Shown here: piece by piece, positions 1-12,240 of the stretch | How positions within the stretch are numbered: the stretch's first letter is position 1 | Layout of the letters: each line of letters starts with the position of its first letter | NCBI RefSeq assembly: GCF_008831285.2 | Contig: NC_045142.1 | Coordinates: forward strand, 17,611,354-17,675,353 | From: Nymphaea colorata | Taxonomy: Eukaryota; Streptophyta; Magnoliopsida; Nymphaeales; Nymphaeaceae | DNA: 64,000 nucleotides | Reading direction: 5' to 3' | The notes under the pieces: generated by a model | The model's database searches: none | The model's input: the letters and a program-made list of their open reading frames with translations, nothing else | Told to the model about the DNA's origin: nothing | Translations under genes and position numbers: made by a program

Positions 1-2
1 CC

Positions 3-65
3 TCCTTAAATGATTTTGGCAATCTTCTTGCTGAAGCAAATAAGTTTGCTGAGGCAAGGAGATAA
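3..65 (+). other. Possible terminal exon, unrecognised (copy 1)
   Basis: A reading frame of 20 codons ends in TAA at 63-65 and would read ...LNDFGNLLAEANKFAEARR. The same frame and stop occur at 21873-21935 and, inverted, near 45170-45235. In copy 2 it follows a pyrimidine-rich tract ending in CAG at about 21831, which could be a splice acceptor, and a run of serine codons. Between copies 1 and 2 the two changes I see are synonymous. The flanking non-coding DNA is about as similar, so this may be chance. Confidence 0.15.
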
Positions 66-246
66 AGAAAGTGTATCTTATCTTTCCATCTCTTGTGTCC
101 ACACAGTTCCCTCGTTCTTAATACGAAAGGTATTGGTTTGCTTCTTATCTTTCTCTACATGCTGTTCAAAAATTATTGCAGGATTCTGGGTATTAGGTGC
201 ACCCCGTAACAGATTGGGTTCAGATTGACTATACAACTCAATTACT

Positions 247-293
247 TTCAAAAGATCACACACATACACACACACACACAAACACACACACAT

Positions 294-339
<46 letters not shown>
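247..339. repeat. (CA)n then (TA)n microsatellite
   Basis: Interrupted CA repeats at 247-290 are followed by about 22 TA units at 296-339. Block A2 has much shorter versions near 22088 and 22182. The third copy of this tract sits at an inversion breakpoint (44955-45008). Confidence 0.95.
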
Positions 340-341
<2 letters not shown>

Positions 342-991
342 TAATTAAGAGGTTGGACCAAATCGGAGTTAATAAATGACATCTGGTCAGATGACATCTG
401 GTCAGATTCAAATTTTGTTTTAAATGGACATCCATGAGCTTCCAAGTTTAGATGCAGTTCTAAACGGGTCATAATGCAGTTCAGATTTAGTTGTGTATTT
501 AAAAGTTTGATTTGAATTACGATATAATCAATTTAATAGTCGGATCGGTATCAGCTTCAGATTGTGAACTTAAAATATGGACTCATTCATATTAATTTGA
601 ATCTAAATATGTGAACGTTTGATGAATTGGATATGGTGAAGGGTACATCTTCTTTGAATCGAATCGGTCGAGGTCCCTAACAAATTAATAAGCATCCCAC
701 AAGACTTTTTTTTTTTCTTATTGCAAAGCAAACACGAGTGAATAATTATCTGCCCTCATAGACAAAATATGTGAACATTAAATTACAAAAACTTAGGTGC
801 CACCATTCATTTTGCCACGTTATGTAGATGCATACTTTAACCGAATCTCCCTTCCAACATGCTTCATTGGAACACGTTTGCATGTACTGGGCATTGCTAA
901 TTAACATATCACCATAAAGTTTACTTTGCTTGCATCATCTATCGCCACATGTATTTAGGTGCCACCATTCATAAAAAAAAGTGCATGTTCT

Positions 992-1439
992 TAGGGACGT
1001 CAATGATCCAATTTGAATTGCATATGTCTTTAGTTGTCTCTGCTTTTTCGAATATTCACATATTCAGTTTTGAATTTAGATTCAAATAAAATACAAAGAA
1101 AAATATATCTGAATCTGAATTCTGATTTCACAATCCAAATCTAATTTTTTCATTTATATCTGAATCCAAATCCAAATTTTTGAACCAAATTTGGCCGATT
1201 TTCAAAATATAAGTGCATCGGATGTAGGTTATTTATTTAAAACTAAATCTGATCCAAATCTGAATCAATTTGGATATTTATGTATATCTGAAACTGAATC
1301 CAAACCTGATCTGATGTCATTTCTTAAATCTGAGTCCGAACTGATTTTTTGATTAAATATTAAATGTTTTTCCATATCCTATTTTATTTAAACAGTTCGA
1401 TCAAATGTCCAATCCAAATCAAATACATTGACATCCCTA
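992..1439. mobile_element. hAT-type MITE, copy in A1
   Basis: About 448 bp. It opens with TAGGGACGTCAATG and closes with the inverted form of TAGGGATGTCAATG. Its interior is made of degenerate 'aatctgaatccaaat' repeats. The 8-bp flanks catgttct and cctcttct agree at six positions, as expected for an aged hAT target-site duplication. No coding capacity. The same insertion is present in all three A blocks, so it predates the segmental duplication. Confidence 0.7.
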
Positions 1440-2150
1440 CCTCTTCTTATCCACTTCAAAAAAAAATCATGAGGAAATTGAGAAGTCAAAACACTAACTG
1501 CATCTTTTTCGTTCCTCTTTCTGTGATGATTATGAATCCATTGATTAGATACATGCTTCTGAAACACAACTTGGCAAGCTTTTGGTTGGTAAAATCTTTG
1601 AGGTTCCTCTTCAAGTACACTTAATTTCTACACCCAATTTCTCTACTTGCATATCTCATTCTTTTGAAGCTTTTTCAAAACAATATTTATTGCTCACTTA
1701 GTGCAAGATACGGTTCCATATGGCCATTTTGCGGAAAGATTCATAGTTGTTAGATATTTCAAACTTCGTGTTTACTGGCACATTCATTAGTGGGCTGTAC
1801 CAAGTTGTCATGTTTGCATCTGTGTTCATTTTTTCTAATGAGAATCTGCTACAAGACAGTTGACCCACTTCTTTGTCCTTTATGAGATGAATAAAAATGG
1901 ACCAATGCTGTTTTTCAAAAGGTATAGGCCCATGCTATTAAGGTAAAGTTGTGCAGCAAATTGCTTCACATGGTACATCACTAAGATCTTGTTCATCCCC
2001 CATGAATATCCTCCTACTCTACTTTCGAAGAGAAAGGGAAAAGGCAAAGACAGGTTATTGTGATGGCGTACATCATTTCTTATGCAGATTTTCTTCCCTC
2101 CCCGTTGCCATATGGATAATGTTTACCTAACTAAGACATGTGAAAATTGG

Positions 2151-2203
2151 ATATATATATATATATATATATTTATTTATTTATTTATTTATTTATTTAT
2201 TTG
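2151..2203. repeat. (TA)n then (TTTA)n microsatellite
   Basis: About ten TA units followed by about eight TTTA units. The corresponding tracts in A2 (23866-23974) and A3 (47405-47505) are each about 100 bp of pure TA, so this locus differs greatly in length between paralogues. Confidence 0.95.
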
Positions 2204-2254
2204 AATGGTGTCTGTTGCTATTCAGAGTCATCCAACTCACTCACAAGGGCTGAT

Positions 2255-2374
2255 TGATCCATCATGATAGATGGTTCAGAGGAAAAAAAAAAGTGATAGG
2301 AATTTTCATCATCTAGTATTACTTTGCAACTTTTTCTCTTTGTTTTTTTCCCAACAGTCTATCATGATAGATCA
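2255..2374. mobile_element. Small MITE with ~22-bp inverted ends (A1)
   Basis: The left end TGATCCATCATGATAGATGG is matched in inverted form by ...CTATCATGATAGATCA at the right end. The ends enclose about 75 bp of AT-rich DNA. The core ATCATGAT is itself palindromic. It is shared with A2 and A3. No clear target-site duplication, so the superfamily is not assigned. Confidence 0.55.
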
Positions 2375-3696
2375 GACCGTGAGATCATCAGTGAACTTGG
2401 TATCAAAAGTGAAATGGAGAGCCAGATCCTAAACTCTTTAGTGACAAGTGTTAAGATATTATAGGACATCCATTACCATGGAGTTATGCCCAGTTATTTG
2501 TTTTGCCTAAGGAAGCACATTGTTTAGAACTAAACAATGTTTGTCCATCTAATTACCAGTCATGACCTGCACTTCTTTTATCATTTAAAAAATTATTGTA
2601 GTGATAATAGGGACCCTTACATTCAAACTACATTTGACAGCTTGGATCTCAAAGTCAAGGTGTTTTTGTGTTCAACCCTGGTATCTAAATCCACTAATTT
2701 GTGTTAAATCTATGGATCTGTCTACCGACTCCACCCCCAACAAAACACATGATCAATGATTTTTGTGTTCAACCCTAGTTTCTAAATCCACTAATTTTGT
2801 CTAAACACTAGTTTCCAAAGTAACACTGATCTTATCACCTCATATTACCTATCAAACAAAGAGAATGCCCTTTCCCCAAGCAGGTGTGCATCATTTTTTT
2901 GGAATCCATGGATTATCATATGAATAAGAGGTGGATGCCAGTGTAGCCAATTGCCCACACAGACCCCAAAAACTTCCTATTTCGTATTGATATTTGTATA
3001 TAATTTTTCTCATTTACATATTGGTGCCCCTTAAAAATTTAAAAGCTTATCTGGCTCTCTGGCCTTGATATGAATATTCTCGAGATTCGCAAAGGTCAAT
3101 GTGAGTGAACCTCACATTTCCTACCTTGGGACCATCTCATTCCAGTAGAAGCAAGATTTGGTGTGGGCGTCACGGCAGATTTGACATTAAATTGAGCTTT
3201 CAAGCCTTTCAAAGACCCTCTAGACAAGCGACATAAACAAGTTTGTCATACATTCTAAATGCATAATGTTGCCCTCTTTATATGCCAAGTTGGGCAATGA
3301 ACTCTCTAGAAAAGTGGTAGAAAAAGGAAAGGAACTGGTAGAGCATAATTGAAAGCCCCTCCCCCCATCCTTCCCATCCCTAGAAAAAACAAACAAGGTT
3401 GGTTTCCTATTCAATCATCTTTGTGAGTAATAAATGCATTTATCCCCACTTACAGCTGCTCATCTCTTTCATGGATAATGGTACAAATTGCTTTTCTTCT
3501 AATAAAATAAGATACATGAATATCTTTACACTGAAAGGAACGGGTGAGACTCGGATTGGTATACAAGTAAATCCCACATGATGTAAGCTCATTGCAGTAG
3601 CCACAGCAATTTTTTAAAACCATAAGGGAATCCAAGAAAAATAAATAAATAAATAAAAGGCTAGTCCCAAAAGAAGGCCTCTCATACCTAAGTAGA

Positions 3697-4093
3697 CAGC
3701 GCTGTTCAAGGTGTCGAGCCAATTTGAGCCGGAGTTGTACTAGCTCGGTTAAGTTCGACTTGAGAACGATTTGAGCTCGAGCTTAACTAAAACTTCAAGT
3801 TTATAAACAAATTGTGTTTGAGTTACATAAACTCTACTTGATTAAACTTGAGTAAGCTCGTTTAATCTATGTTATTCTGTTTTTTCTTTTTTTGTAATTT
3901 CCAAAAGTAAACCAAAGAAAGGGATCAAGTCAAATGTGAATTTGGTAAACGAGTCAATCGGTGACCCGGCCTATTGAGTCATGCTTGAGCTCACCTTGTA
4001 CATCTCGATTTGAGCTTAAGCCAAGAAATAAATGAGTCAAGTTCAGTCGAACTGACCGAACTCAAGCCCAACTCAACTCAAGTACAGCCCCAG
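3697..4093. mobile_element. hAT-type MITE, 397 bp (A1)
   Basis: Begins CAGCGCTGTTCAAG and ends with the inverted form of CTGGGGCTGTACTTGAG. Both sides are flanked by aagtaga (3690-3696 and 4094-4100), a 7-8 bp target-site duplication typical of hAT. The interior carries repeated 'gagctcgagctt/ttgagttgag' motifs common in plant MITEs of this kind. Copies at 25457-25853 and 48843-49244 occupy the same site, so it predates the duplication. Confidence 0.75.
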
Positions 4094-5812
4094 AAGTAGA
4101 TAGGTTGTGAATAAATAAAAAAAAAGACTTAAAAAAATTGTTCCTTACAGATGTCGTTGTGTATGGAAATTCATGGCACAAGTGATAAACACTGACTGAA
4201 CTTTTCTTTTCCTGGTGGGGCCCGCTTTTGATGTACAAGCGTATCGATGGCATCAGGTGGGACCCACCAAATCTAGGTAAATGTCTGTGGATTACCAACT
4301 TCTTTTAAATCTAAATTTGAACAGAAAAGGACCATTTTTTTTTTTGATGTGTTGGCTGAATGTGGAAGGTGGATTTGTGATGCCTTAAAATGGCTGCTCA
4401 GTGGTGGAGATACCGCAATAGAAGGTCTCCCCATTGTTCACCTACTCTGAGAATCCATAAAGTGGGGGAGTTAGAATTTTTTGGCTGAGAACTTAGATTC
4501 GCTGATGCAGGTTGTGGGCACCATATGCCACTGGACGTGGGTACGTCTTGCTTCACTGCAATGGGATTTTGGAAGAGAAGAGGTGGGCAGTAGCCCCCAC
4601 CAGCCAGGTCCGCTACACGTGTAAGAACCCCAATGGTTGACCGCATAAACAGACGTCTTGTCTTCACCTTTTAGGTTAGTTTGGTCTTTGACCATGGGGA
4701 TGTAAGCTTTCGTCCTTCTTTTAGATAAGAATTGAACTTCATGTCAGCTGGAGAGCCACATATTTATGATCCAGGGGACACCAACCCTCAAGACTTGTCA
4801 AAATCTCAATATCGAGATCATGCAAATGGCCTCTGCCTTACTCCCCAACTTGTGCTCTGCCAATGGCGAAGCCAAATGTGGGCTTGTGTGGGCAGTTCCC
4901 CACTTAGAGCCACATAAATTAGTTTATTAGATATTGGTGAGTTTATTAGATGTTGATGTCCTGCAATATTTTACTATGAACTTACAGGGTTTAATATTCC
5001 TTTAAGGGTTTAAATTTGGATTGGAATATTCTTAGCGTACTCACGTCAATGTACACCCTTATTTAAAACCCTTAACATTTCTTTTTCTAATATCTCAAAA
5101 ACCCTCAGCGATACATCAAAAGTTTATAACTCAATCTTGATTATTGTACTCAGTTTCTGGGCCCAGCCACTACTTTAGATCATGTTTTGCCAATAGATAT
5201 CTGGATGTGGTTTTCTTTGGATGAAGATTTTTCATTTTGATTCCATGGCTGTCCACAGTTTCATTTAGGCGTCTATCAAAATTTAGTTAAAGCAACTAAA
5301 ACAAGTTAAGGATAATCTTACACATAAGTTTGTGTGTGTGTGTGTGTGTGTATTATATGACACAAATTGATAGAATATGAACGGGAAGAGTTTTCATTGA
5401 GTGTTTGGGTTGTGCCAAGGGTCCGGTTAAAGTATGGACCAAGCGTGGTTTATGACCATCCAGTTCTCATGACCATCCAGTTCTCATTCAAAAGAGCCCC
5501 CATCTGTGATACAAAAAAATATAACATGAAACATTTTCTGGATGAAGTTCCTCATTGTTGTCAACTGGTGTTGGTGTACGGTAGTTATGGCCAGGCATCT
5601 GGCCAGGGGCTCATAGCCCAGGCACTTTGCTGGCAGCCCAAGCTGGGCCCGTATAGTTATTCCGACCATCAACTTTATCCCCGTTGGGTACCCAGTTCGA
5701 CATACACCCTTATTTAATACCATGAACATTTCTTTTTCTAATATCTCAAAAGCCCTCAGCGATACATCAAGAGTTTGTAAGGAAGGAGCTAGCTGCAGGC
5801 ATCACGATGAAG

Positions 5813-5847
<35 letters not shown>

Positions 5848-6633
5848 TGTTATGTAGTGATGGGCTGCCTACTAGCCCAACCAAGCGCTCCTCAGCCAAA
5901 AAATTCCGGCTCAGCCAAGGGTTCAAGTTGAACTCTTGATATATGAAGAGTCCTTTTGGGTCTATCATGAGAGAAAAAAAAAATGACGAGCAGGTTTTCT
6001 GCTCTAAAGGTCACTTTAATCAAATTCTTAGTAACACCTATCTAATCTTTTTCTACATGCTCGATCAATTTTTGCCATATCATGGATGAATCCGATTATT
6101 CTGCCCCCTTACTCTTTTCTCTGTTTTCTCTTACTTTTGTAAACTTTCTATTTATAATCATATGCAATCATAGAGTCAAACTCAATCTTGAAATCTATTT
6201 TCGTTTACGAGTTTATGTTAATTGCTCAAGTTTAAACATATAAGTGAAGAAGAAATAAATTGAGTTAACAAATACAAGCACATGTAATGAACACTAACAT
6301 AACAAAAGCCTACACTGTTAAGCTTTTCTCCCTCTGTCTAGACACACACAAAACAAGCAACTCTCTAATGCCTCGTTTGATTGTCGAGTCTAAATGAGGT
6401 AAGTTCGATCAATCACAACTTGTCATTGCTCGCAGCAGCTCATGTTCAACTCACCACCGTATTGAACCGAGTGAGACAAGCATGAAAAGAGCTGAATCTA
6501 AGTCAAGTGATGAAACAGTTGGCCAAGCTTAACAAAAGTTCGAGCAAAAGAGAGACTGGAAAAGGTTCTAAAATTTTCTGTTGGAAGACTTTATCTTTGT
6601 TAAGAAGCCTAATCATGCCAAATTGAGCTCAAT

Positions 6634-8199
6634 AGGAAATGTCTGACAATCTGACATACGACGAATCCATAAACTCGCATGAATCATCAGATTGGTGAAA
6701 TGCTATGGATGAAGAAATTGAATCCGTAGAAAAGAATAAAGTATGGAAATTAGTAGATCTTCCTAATGATAGAAGACCAATTGGGTGCAAATAAGTGCTA
6801 ATGAAGAAGTATAAATCTGACAAATCAGTCGAAAAATTCAAAGTAAGACTTGTGGTGAAAGGTTTTTTCCAAAAAGAAGGAATTGATTACTAAGAAATCT
6901 ATTCGTTGGTTGCAAAGTTTGCATCCATTAAAATAATTTTGGCTATCGCAGCATTTTATGACTTAGATATTTGTCAAATGGATATGAAAAATTGCTTTCA
7001 TGATTGGAGAGTTGAAGGAAACCTTATAAGTGACTCAACCACAAGGGTATATCATCAAAGAAAAAGAAGACAAAGTGTACAAGTTGAATAAATCATTATA
7101 CGGATTAAAGCAATCGCCAAGGTAGTGGTATTTTGATTTTTATAAGGCAATTAGAAAACTTGGGTTTGTTGCAAATCAACTAGACTATTGTGTGTATGCC
7201 TAAAAAAGTGAAAGCCTTTTTTGTATCCTATCATTATATGTCGATGACATCTTATTAACAGGAAATAATAATGACATGATATTCAAAACAAAGACTTGGT
7301 TGAATAAGAACTTCGAAATGAAAGACGTGGATGAAGCATCGTATATATTAGGAATAAAGATCACTCGAGATAGAAAGTCGAGAATTCTAAATTTAAGCCA
7401 AGAACGATATATTGATTATATCTTCAAGAAATTTCGAATGCTAAACTGCAAACCAATTGGAACTCATATAGCTAAAGGAGCAAATTTAAGAAGGAGTGAT
7501 TGTCCTGATAAAGGACAACAAAAATTAAATGTTCTATATGCAGAAGTTGTTGGCAGTTTAATGTAGTTAATGCTTTGTACCAGACCAGACATAAGCTTTC
7601 CTATCGGTCTGGTAAGCTGTTATCGAAGCAATCCTGGTTGGTATTACTGGCAAGCAGTTAAAAGAATTTTTCGGTACATTAAAGAAACGAAAGGACTACA
7701 ATTGTCCTATCAAGCCGATGAGCTAACTCTAGTTGGCTATTCCGACGCTGATTTTATAGGTTGTAAAGATGACAGTAAGTCTACTTCTAGATATGTATTC
7801 TTCTTTGGAGGTGGAGCAATAGCCTCGTCCTGTAAGAAACAAGGTTGTGTTGCTCAGTATAATCAAGAAGCAAAGTATGTAGTATGTAATGTTGCAACTA
7901 CTTTTGTTGTCTAGAAAAATCGGTTTTTAAAAGACTTAAAATTAGATCTTGATCATGAACCAGTTCAACTGTACTGTAATAATCAAACAGCAATATGCCT
8001 TATGAAAAATGGAACTGTTAGCTTAAAAATAAAATATATAATGGTGAAATACCATTATATGCACGAAATGATTGAGAAAATAAAATCTCAGTTGATTATA
8101 TGCCTAACAATTATATGGTAGTTGATCTCTTAACTAAGGGAATATCTGAAGACTTGTTTTCAAAACATGTAGCCCATACAAGAGTAAGATATATTTGAA
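6634..8199 (+). pseudogene. Copia RT-RNase H relic (element II, unit 1)
   Basis: Degenerate 3' part of a Ty1/copia pol. The reverse-transcriptase N-terminus (DEEIESVEKNKVWKLVDLP) is followed by many stops and frameshifts. The YVDD catalytic motif survives at 7237-7248. RNase H follows (SDADFIGCKDDSKSTS at about 7741-7788), then the C-terminal tail with KYIMVKYHYMHEMIEK. It is homologous throughout to the pol of element I at 34564-36123. Gag, protease and integrase are missing because of the deletion at about 6631. The PPT-like gtgagaga and a 3' LTR follow. It cannot encode a functional enzyme. Confidence 0.9.
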
Positions 8200-8362
8200 A
8201 AGTTGCGAAGGAAAAACCATTGAATGGAAAACCTCACTATATACCTTGAACAAAGTTTAAGTTACGATGGATAGACCAATTATGGAAAACCATGTAACTA
8301 ATTAAACGAGAAAACCAACACATAGTGGAAGCAAACTTGCGGTCTCATCGCTAAGTGAGAGA

Positions 8363-8766
8363 CGTTGGATAGTGGCCATTGAGCAATATCCGGATAACTT
8401 GTAACTACAAAGTAGTTATGAGATTAACTTTAAAACCTTATCACGTTGGTCCTTCCTAAAAACTCTCTCACCCTAATCGCCCACTGGGCTTTGGGGAAAC
8501 CTAAGGGGCTGGCCTATTTATGCCCATCAACTCTCTGTCTTAGGGTTTAATCTCTTGGTTGAATTTCCTAAAGGAGCCCTTTAGAAGGAAACCCGCGAAC
8601 TTTCTTCTTTCCCTTCTTCTTCTTCTTCTTGCTCTGTTTTTTTTTTTTTTCAACTTGGAGCTGTCGCTACTTCTTTGCTTGCAATCAGGAGACGCTGGTG
8701 AACATACTACGCAGGCGACAACTTGCTACAGGCCTCTGTTACGCTGCTAGTTCAATTGATCCAACA
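8363..8766 (+). repeat. LTR of element II (unit 1, 3' position)
   Basis: About 404 bp, matching 57524-57947 and 29116-29550. The start TGTTGGATAG has decayed to CGTTGGATAG and the end is ATCCAACA. It follows the RNase H relic, so it stands where the 3' LTR should be. However, it is directly followed by ttggtatcagaactt, a tRNA primer-binding-like sequence that normally follows a 5' LTR. Confidence 0.85.
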
Positions 8767-9067
8767 TTGGTATCAGAACTTTATTTGTGGAACTCCAATA
8801 AGTGAAATTCGACTTCTGTGCTGAGATTATATTTGCCAAAGGACAAGTCTCAAAATTTGGTGTTTCGCAGAGAAGAAAGTGAACCTGTAGATAAGGGCAG
8901 AACTATGTTGCACAACAAAAAGAGAGAATAGATGCCTTCAAAAATATTCTCTCTCCCCCTCTCTCTTCACAAGAAGCATACCATAACTACCGAGGGAAGG
9001 GATGCAAAAAAACAGCATGTCTCATGTGGACACTAATTGTTTTGGAGAGTGGAGGTTGAGTAGAGAA

Positions 9068-9322
9068 GTGGGTACCCGATACCCCGGCCGACACCGGTTG
9101 AGCCCAATAAATTTTTTTAATATTTATTTTATTAATATATATATATATAATTTTATTACGAGTAATTGTATTTATATTATTTTATATAAAAATATATTTT
9201 TTAATTTAATCGGTCGGGCTTGGGTTTTAATGATAGGGCCGAGCAGAGGCCCAGGTTTTGGGTGTCGGGCCACCTCGAGCCCGGCTCCGTATCAGGCCGG
9301 GCCGACCCGATGCCCAAACTTA
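9068..9322. mobile_element. GC-ended hAT-like MITE (C1)
   Basis: GC-rich inverted ends (gtgggtacccgatacc... and ...cccgatgcccaaac) surround an AT-only core with TTTTAATATT-type runs. It belongs to the same broad class as 12241-13288 and 49965-50201, with TGGGCATCGGGCC-type termini. It is shared with C2 (58336-58605), so it predates the duplication. Its exact ends are uncertain. Confidence 0.55.
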
Positions 9323-10160
9323 TACATCATCGCTGCTCTAGGTAGTGACATTCAATCAGTGACTTGATGATAAAATGGTGAAGGCTGTTCAATAGAAGAT
9401 GAAATTGAAATTAAAAGAAATTGATCTATTGTAAACGACAAAAATGCTACTTTGCTAAAAGCAGTTGAAACACTGGCTCTGTTTTAGCTAGTGTAAACAA
9501 CGGCAATGTTGAATTTCATTAACAAGTTATATGTTATATGCTTGGCCCCAACATGAGGGAGCATATTTAAAATAATTCAAAAATGTGTACTCTTTTACGT
9601 GGAGTTAGAATAAATTTTTACTCTTAAATTTCACGGCTGAACGTTTCTGAAGAGACCCAAAAAAATGTAAGAATTAATAATTTCACAAAAAAATAGTTGA
9701 AAATTAAAAAAATATTAAAATATGTACTTTTTAAAATAGCTGAAAGTTAACACATGGCACTCTCAATCGGCTGTCCAATGGAATCTGCCATTAATTCGAT
9801 ATGAATTAGCTGATTCTATGTATGCCATATTCCTTACGCTTCTCTGTCCGTTCGATTGGAATTTTAACATGTCACGAATTTTGTGAAAGGCGTTTGATTG
9901 TTATATATATAGTCCTTAGAATTTGAGAACTGCTGATTTCATACAAACTCTTCCCCTCCAACAAATTATACATTTTCTCAAAGCAAAAAAAAAAAAAAAC
10001 AAAAAACAAATAATGAACTTAAGTGTGGATCTTAAGTCTCACTTAAGATTCATAGTTTGTTGAATCACGAATTTTACTATAAATTTTTTGTCACTTCAAA
10101 ATCCATTGATCAATCGTCCATATGTTTTGGCTTTATAAATGCAAAAACTGTTGACAAATA

Positions 10161-10413
10161 TAGGACTGGGCATCAGGCTGGCCTGGCCCTATCCGGCTCA
10201 TGGGTACAGCCCAGCATGGTTAAAATAAAAAATTACATGTTTGATGTAAAATAATATATAAATATAATTAAACATAACAAAATATATATAATTACATACA
10301 TAAATCAATAAAATAATAAAAATAAGTTATCGGAGTCAAGCTCACCGGGCCTGCCCGACACTTAATTTTTTGGCCCAGTATCCATCAATACCCAGCCGAT
10401 GCCCCCACCCTTA
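10161..10413. mobile_element. GC-ended hAT-like MITE (C1, second)
   Basis: Starts TAGGACTGGGCATCAGGCTG and ends with the inverse of TAAGGGTGGGGGCATCGGCT, with an AT-rich core of 'aatataatta' repeats. The right end and core recur in C2 (about 59478-59711), where the left end is deleted. No clean target-site duplication remains. Confidence 0.55.
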
Positions 10414-11047
10414 GCCGAACAATTTGAAGGGAGAGTGTGGCATAGTCGATTGGACCAATGTGCACTTGCAAGAAGCTAAACACCAATTCGATTCCTTTAC
10501 GCGTCAACTCTAGGCAGCAGACATAAGCACTCAAAAACTAAGCTTAGCTTCTGAACCACATAGCTCCTTCATTGGAGAACAAAGTGGGTGCATGTCCCAA
10601 TCACTCAAAGAATTTTGATGTGACAAAGTAAATACGCGTACGTTCCGATAAAAATCAAGGAAACATTTACACAGTATGGCGTCACTTACCGTGTGTCATT
10701 TACATGACATGAGTTCACTACCAATTCAAAAACGGTCATGCAAAAGCATGAGAGTGCTGTGTTACATCCCGACAACAGGAATGACTATCGTGTTTCTACA
10801 GCAAAAAATTCAGATGGAAAACGAGGGAGGTGTTTTACCTCTTTTTCTCGGGTTTAAAATTGCTTCGGAACTTGAATGGGTTAGTTGTGTTAGACGCGTC
10901 AATGGAAAGGCTGAATTTTACATTCTCACACATGTAGACCGTGCAGCTTGTAGATTGGGTCCATTGGTACGGATGGCCGAAAATTCTTTGACCACAAACC
11001 AGGCATAGCAGTTATGAGTTATCACACGTTGAATTCCAGCATTGCAG

Positions 11048-11391
11048 ACTAGCGACAAAAGCCAGACCTTTTAAATGTGACATTTGAAGTTTTTTTTTTT
11101 TTTTTTAAATCTAACCTTACAATGATCACTTCAGGATTGGTGATGCAAAATATGTATTAAGTTGATCGTTTTTTTGGATTTTAGTAGTGTTTTTATAATA
11201 AACAAAAATGTATAGTTCTCAAAGCATCTACATTTTGATAATAGAAAAATCAACATTCTTCATAAAAACAACGTGATTCAAAGCATTTTTATGTTAAAAT
11301 AGTTTTTATAAATATATTAAGATGTGTTTTTACTTACACTAATTTTTTTAGCAAAAAATTAAAGGCTCTGGTTTTTGTCTCTGACTTAAGT
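11048..11391. mobile_element. MITE with ACAAAARCCAGA ends (C1)
   Basis: The left end (actagcgacaaaagccagacc) is repeated in inverted form at the right end (ggctctggtttttgtctctgac). The element is about 344 bp, AT-rich and non-coding. The same insertion is at 60213-60532 in C2. A relative with similar ends lies at 62919-63353 inside the hAT element. The family is unassigned because no target-site duplication is clear. Confidence 0.55.
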
Positions 11392-12240
11392 CTATAGTTA
11401 TAGTTTTTACCGATCTCTCTCCCTCTCTCTCTCTCTCTCTTTCTTATATATATATATATATATATGTACACACACACACACAAAGATAGAGAGAAAGTCG
11501 TCAATGTTGTTGGCTGTATTAAAACTTAAAATTTGTATTTAAGTTTATGACTACCGCACATATGGACAATCCAAGTTGTTTAATTTTTGACTGATTTGAT
11601 TTTCATTTTAGTTTCTTTTCCTAATTGACGGTCCTATATGTAAATTTTTTTGTCATAATTTTCTTCTGATGAGTCTCTTACATACTTTTTTTCCCTGCCT
11701 CAATTCGTTTCCCTCATCTTAAAAGAGATTTGAAATGCAACTCTTTTCCTAATTGATACAATTGCCTGGAAATACCCAAAAAACAAATGCTTATTTCTAT
11801 ATTGATAGCTAGCTCTAGGATATTTTTTTTTCCAAGTGGCCAATAAAAGAAATACCCAACCTCTCATCTCCCTAAGGGTTGGTTGGCTCGCCTAGTGATT
11901 GAAGCAAATTTATGAAACATTGTATTAATATTCCATAAATCTGCCCCAAAGATTAGACAAGATTTATGGGACACCCTATGGGTGCCAAACGGTTCCCTAG
12001 GTAGGGCATGCTTTTGGTGCTTTAGCGTTCCACTCTTGTCGTGCTTGAAGTTTCACATAAATTGCCTTCTTTTGCAGCACACAAAGTTAATGCACCAGCA
12101 ATTTAAAACAAGAACTGGCTGCTTACCAACCCCTGGTTAAACCAACTCCGTCAGAGATGAGCTAACCTCACAGCTATTCTTTTTGTTACCATATTAGTGC
12201 TCTTTAAAAATATAAAATTTAAGTACTTAGTGCTTCTCAA

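Larger units (their letters stand above)
1..6631. repeat. Block A, copy 1 (segmental duplication)
   Basis: Collinear with 21870-28390 and, after a local inversion, with 45619-50880. By eye the copies match at roughly nine bases in ten, with many small indels. No protein-coding gene is recognised; the block consists of MITEs, microsatellites and AT-rich DNA. It starts outside the window. It ends abruptly at about 6631, where copies 2 and 3 continue for about 700 bp more, and here jumps straight into copia reverse-transcriptase sequence. That is a deletion joining block A to the inside of element II. Confidence 0.85.

Noticed and set aside
3220-3414. 64-codon minus-strand frame shared by A1 and A2 (24981-25175)
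   Set aside because: The frame is disrupted in A3 and its conservation is no higher than that of flanking non-coding DNA.
5367-5717. 116-codon frame in A1
   Set aside because: Includes a copy-specific 17-bp duplication and is not open in A2 or A3.
10676-11008. 110-codon frame in block C1
   Set aside because: Not preserved in block C2 (broken by deletions and a 44-bp duplication) and not recognisable.
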